Positions 5,243 to 6,714 of a DNA stretch of 6,714 bases are shown here, piece by piece. Below the pieces are notes generated by a model. The model saw only the letters and a list, made by a program, of their open reading frames with translations, did not search any database and was not told the DNA's origin. Within the stretch, counting starts at the first letter, position 1. Each line of letters begins with the position of its first letter. The DNA is taken from NCBI GenBank assembly GCA_910580135.1, contig CAJTXC010000076.1:1-6714 (forward strand), read 5' to 3'. The position numbers were made by a program, and so were the translations under genes. This DNA comes from an uncultured Bacilli bacterium (lineage in GTDB: Bacteria; Bacillota_I; Bacilli_A; RF39; UBA660).

Positions 5243-5267
5243 GAAAAAACTTAAGTATATGTTAACT

Positions 5268-5669
5268 TTATTGACTAAAATTCCAAATTCCTAATTTTCC
5301 TTTAGCAGAAATTTCTTCATTAAGTAGTTCAATATCTTCTAACACCCAAGCATATCTACCTATTTCATAGTGGCCACAAAGGTATTCTATTTTATCTTTT
5401 TTTATATTATTAATAAATTCTTCATCCATGTATATGCAATCTTTTAAATAAGCCTTACATATAATATTACCTTGTTTAAAATCATAATTATCAGGTAACA
5501 AAGAAAGTAATTTTTCTTCTCTTTTATTATCTTTAATAACGTTTTTAGTTAAACTAGCATGAATGTATATTTCACCTCTATAATTAGTTTTCCAACTTCT
5601 TGTTTCTATCTTTTTTATGCCAAGAGCAACTAAAGATGCAAATGGTTCTTTAATACTCAATACTTTCAT
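5268..5669 (-). CDS. ASCH-domain protein
   Basis: A 133-residue single-domain ASCH protein with a PUA-like fold, a group thought to bind RNA; some members are nucleases or modified-nucleoside hydrolases. The first part has the family hallmark: LSIKEPFASLVALGIKKIE with G17, K19, E22 and R24 (G-x-K-x-x-E-x-R), then WKTNYRGEIYIHAS. The C-terminal part has GRYAWVLEDIELL and ends KGKLGIWNF, as in complete family members. I start it at the ATG at 5669, with AAAGGA upstream (10-nt spacer). The frame can be extended eight codons to a GTG at 5693, but that codon lacks a ribosome binding site and lies inside the permease gene. The 16-nt gap to the permease indicates one operon. The substrate is unknown; it is not obviously the short YqfB-type amidohydrolase. 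Confidence 0.88.
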   Translation of the reverse strand: MKVLSIKEPFASLVALGIKKIETRSWKTNYRGEIYIHASLTKNVIKDNKREEKLLSLLPDNYDFKQGNIICKAYLKDCIYMDEEFINNIKKDKIEYLCGHYEIGRYAWVLEDIELLNEEISAKGKLGIWNFSQ

Positions 5670-5685
5670 TTTACTATTTTCCTTT

Positions 5686-6714
5686 CTACTCACTTCTTAA
5701 TGCTTTTACAGGATCCTTTTTACTTGCTACTAAAGCAGGAACAAATCCACCTATTAATATAAGTATCGTACTTATTAATATTAGTATAATAGCATGTACT
5801 GGATTTAATATAGCAATGTTTTTTAAATCAGTCAACTTATATAAAATACTATTTACTGGAAATAATAATAATCTTGTAACTAATATTCCTATTAATCCAG
5901 ATAGCAAACCTATTATTAATGTTTCAGCATTAAATACTCTTGTTATATCTTTTTTTCTAGCACCCAAACTTCTTAATATTCCTATTTCTTTAGTTCTTTC
6001 TAAAACCGATATATAAGTTATTATACCTATCATTATAGAAGATACAATTAATGAGATAGCAGAAAAAGCTACTAAAACAATTGTTATGCCATCCATGATA
6101 CTACTTGATAAGTTACTTATTTCTCTTGCATAATCAGTGTATATTATTTTAGCGGCATCTTCCTTATCTTCATTATACTTATCTAAATATTTTAATATCT
6201 TATCTTTGTTTTTAAAATCATTAGGATAAACAAGTATCTTTATAGGCGTATCACTTGCCCCTAACATCAAAAGTGACTGTTCTTTAGTTATTTTAGCTTG
6301 CTCAAAGCTTACACCACCCATAAAAACTAATCCCTCTGAATCTTTTTGAGCTTTTACAATATCACTTTCTTTATTATCTTTTACTATTTTTTCTATAAGT
6401 TTATCTAAATATCCTATTTTAGAAACCGTATTATCCATACTATTCATCATATTCTCTATTTGCGCTAAAGCATTATCTTTTTTACATCTTACAATACCCG
6501 TTATTCGTAAAGTAATGTTATTAGGATTATCATACAATTCTTTGTTAGCTTCCTTCTTAATAAATAAATTATTACCAATATTAGAATAGTAATCATTGTT
6601 ACTAATTAGTTTAAATTCTTTACCAACTACTTCATTAAAATCTATTTTTTCTTTATTTGGATCAACGAATAAAGCTTCTAATAAGGATTTATCAATCCTG
6701 TTTTTATTATCTAC
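5686..6714 (-). CDS. MacB/FtsX-type ABC transporter permease, C-terminal part
   Basis: The frame is open from the stop at 5686 to the right edge of the window, giving 342 residues with no start codon needed, so the gene begins beyond the window. Visible residues 1 to about 205 are an extracytoplasmic region of MacB_PCD type (for example NNITLRITGIVR and IKILVYPNDF). Three membrane segments follow at about 210-237, 264-287 and 305-327. The cytosolic hallmark ERTKEIGILRSLGARKKDI lies between the first two, and the ending PALVASKKDPVKALRSE is typical of FtsX-domain permeases, where these loops contact the ATPase. It probably exports or extracts a peptide or lipid-linked substrate. It could be a separate permease or the tail of an ATPase-permease fusion common in Firmicutes. 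The ASCH gene follows in the same transcript. Substrate unknown. Confidence 0.93.
   Translation of the reverse strand, partial: VDNKNRIDKSLLEALFVDPNKEKIDFNEVVGKEFKLISNNDYYSNIGNNLFIKKEANKELYDNPNNITLRITGIVRCKKDNALAQIENMMNSMDNTVSKIGYLDKLIEKIVKDNKESDIVKAQKDSEGLVFMGGVSFEQAKITKEQSLLMLGASDTPIKILVYPNDFKNKDKILKYLDKYNEDKEDAAKIIYTDYAREISNLSSSIMDGITIVLVAFSAISLIVSSIMIGIITYISVLERTKEIGILRSLGARKKDITRVFNAETLIIGLLSGLIGILVTRLLLFPVNSILYKLTDLKNIAILNPVHAIILILISTILILIGGFVPALVASKKDPVKALRSE

Noticed and set aside
5231..5267. Possible terminator after the ASCH gene (T-rich minus strand around AAGT/ACTT).
   Set aside because: Only about four pairs form before the T-run, so it cannot be called with confidence; the permease-ASCH transcript may read into pyk.
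5670..5693. GTG start of the ASCH gene at 5693.
   Set aside because: There is no ribosome binding site before it, and it overlaps the permease end. The ATG at 5669 begins at the usual MKVLSIKEP of the family.
6535..6537. TTG at 6537 as the start of the permease.
   Set aside because: The frame stays open without a stop to 6714, and the upstream residues continue a normal outer domain, so the codon is an internal Leu.
1..6714. tRNA, rRNA, CRISPR arrays, insertion sequences or attachment sites.
   Set aside because: No cloverleaf, regular spacer-repeat array, transposase frame or long terminal repeat was seen on either strand.

Overview
The window comes from a very AT-rich, Gram-positive-type bacterium. 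The small clustered genes, strong AGGAG-type ribosome binding sites, T-rich intrinsic terminators, a short pyruvate kinase and VanZ-like and MacB-like membrane proteins fit an uncultured gut-type Bacilli/Erysipelotrichia/RF39-like Firmicute. That placement is inference. All eight visible stop codons are TAA or TAG, and the genes read cleanly with the standard code.

Reading along the minus strand from right to left. (1) The C-terminal part of a MacB/FtsX-type ABC permease runs in from the right edge (5686-6714) and is followed 16 nt later by a small ASCH-domain protein (5268-5669). (2) pyk (3774-5168) has its own sigma-A-type promoter and a perfect-palindrome terminator. (3) tag (3136-3693) encodes 3-methyladenine DNA glycosylase I with its zinc site intact. 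(4) A two-TM protein with a PH-like cytosolic tail (1609-2625) appears to be a single-gene unit. (5) A VanZ-family protein (965-1519) overlaps a three-TM protein with a PsbP/Mog1-like outer domain (79-984), which is followed by the start of another gene at the left edge (1-62).

The most interesting part is the roughly 350 bp between tag and the two-TM gene (2784-3135), the only place with a plus-strand gene. It holds a 27-residue, almost wholly hydrophobic peptide (2910-2993) with a strong Shine-Dalgarno sequence and a near-ideal promoter. Facing it, directly after the tag stop codon, is a second near-ideal promoter on the minus strand. The two extended -10 elements share an identical 12-mer in inverted orientation. 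The facing promoter would make an antisense RNA of about 110 nt that ends in a strong hairpin plus U-tract at the peptide's stop codon. This is the layout of a convergent type I toxin-antitoxin locus. I do not recognise the peptide as a known toxin family.

Most other genes are simple units with their own promoter and terminator. Several promoters share an extended -10 of the form TGTTAnnAT, and the -35 regions of two of them lie inside the preceding terminator.
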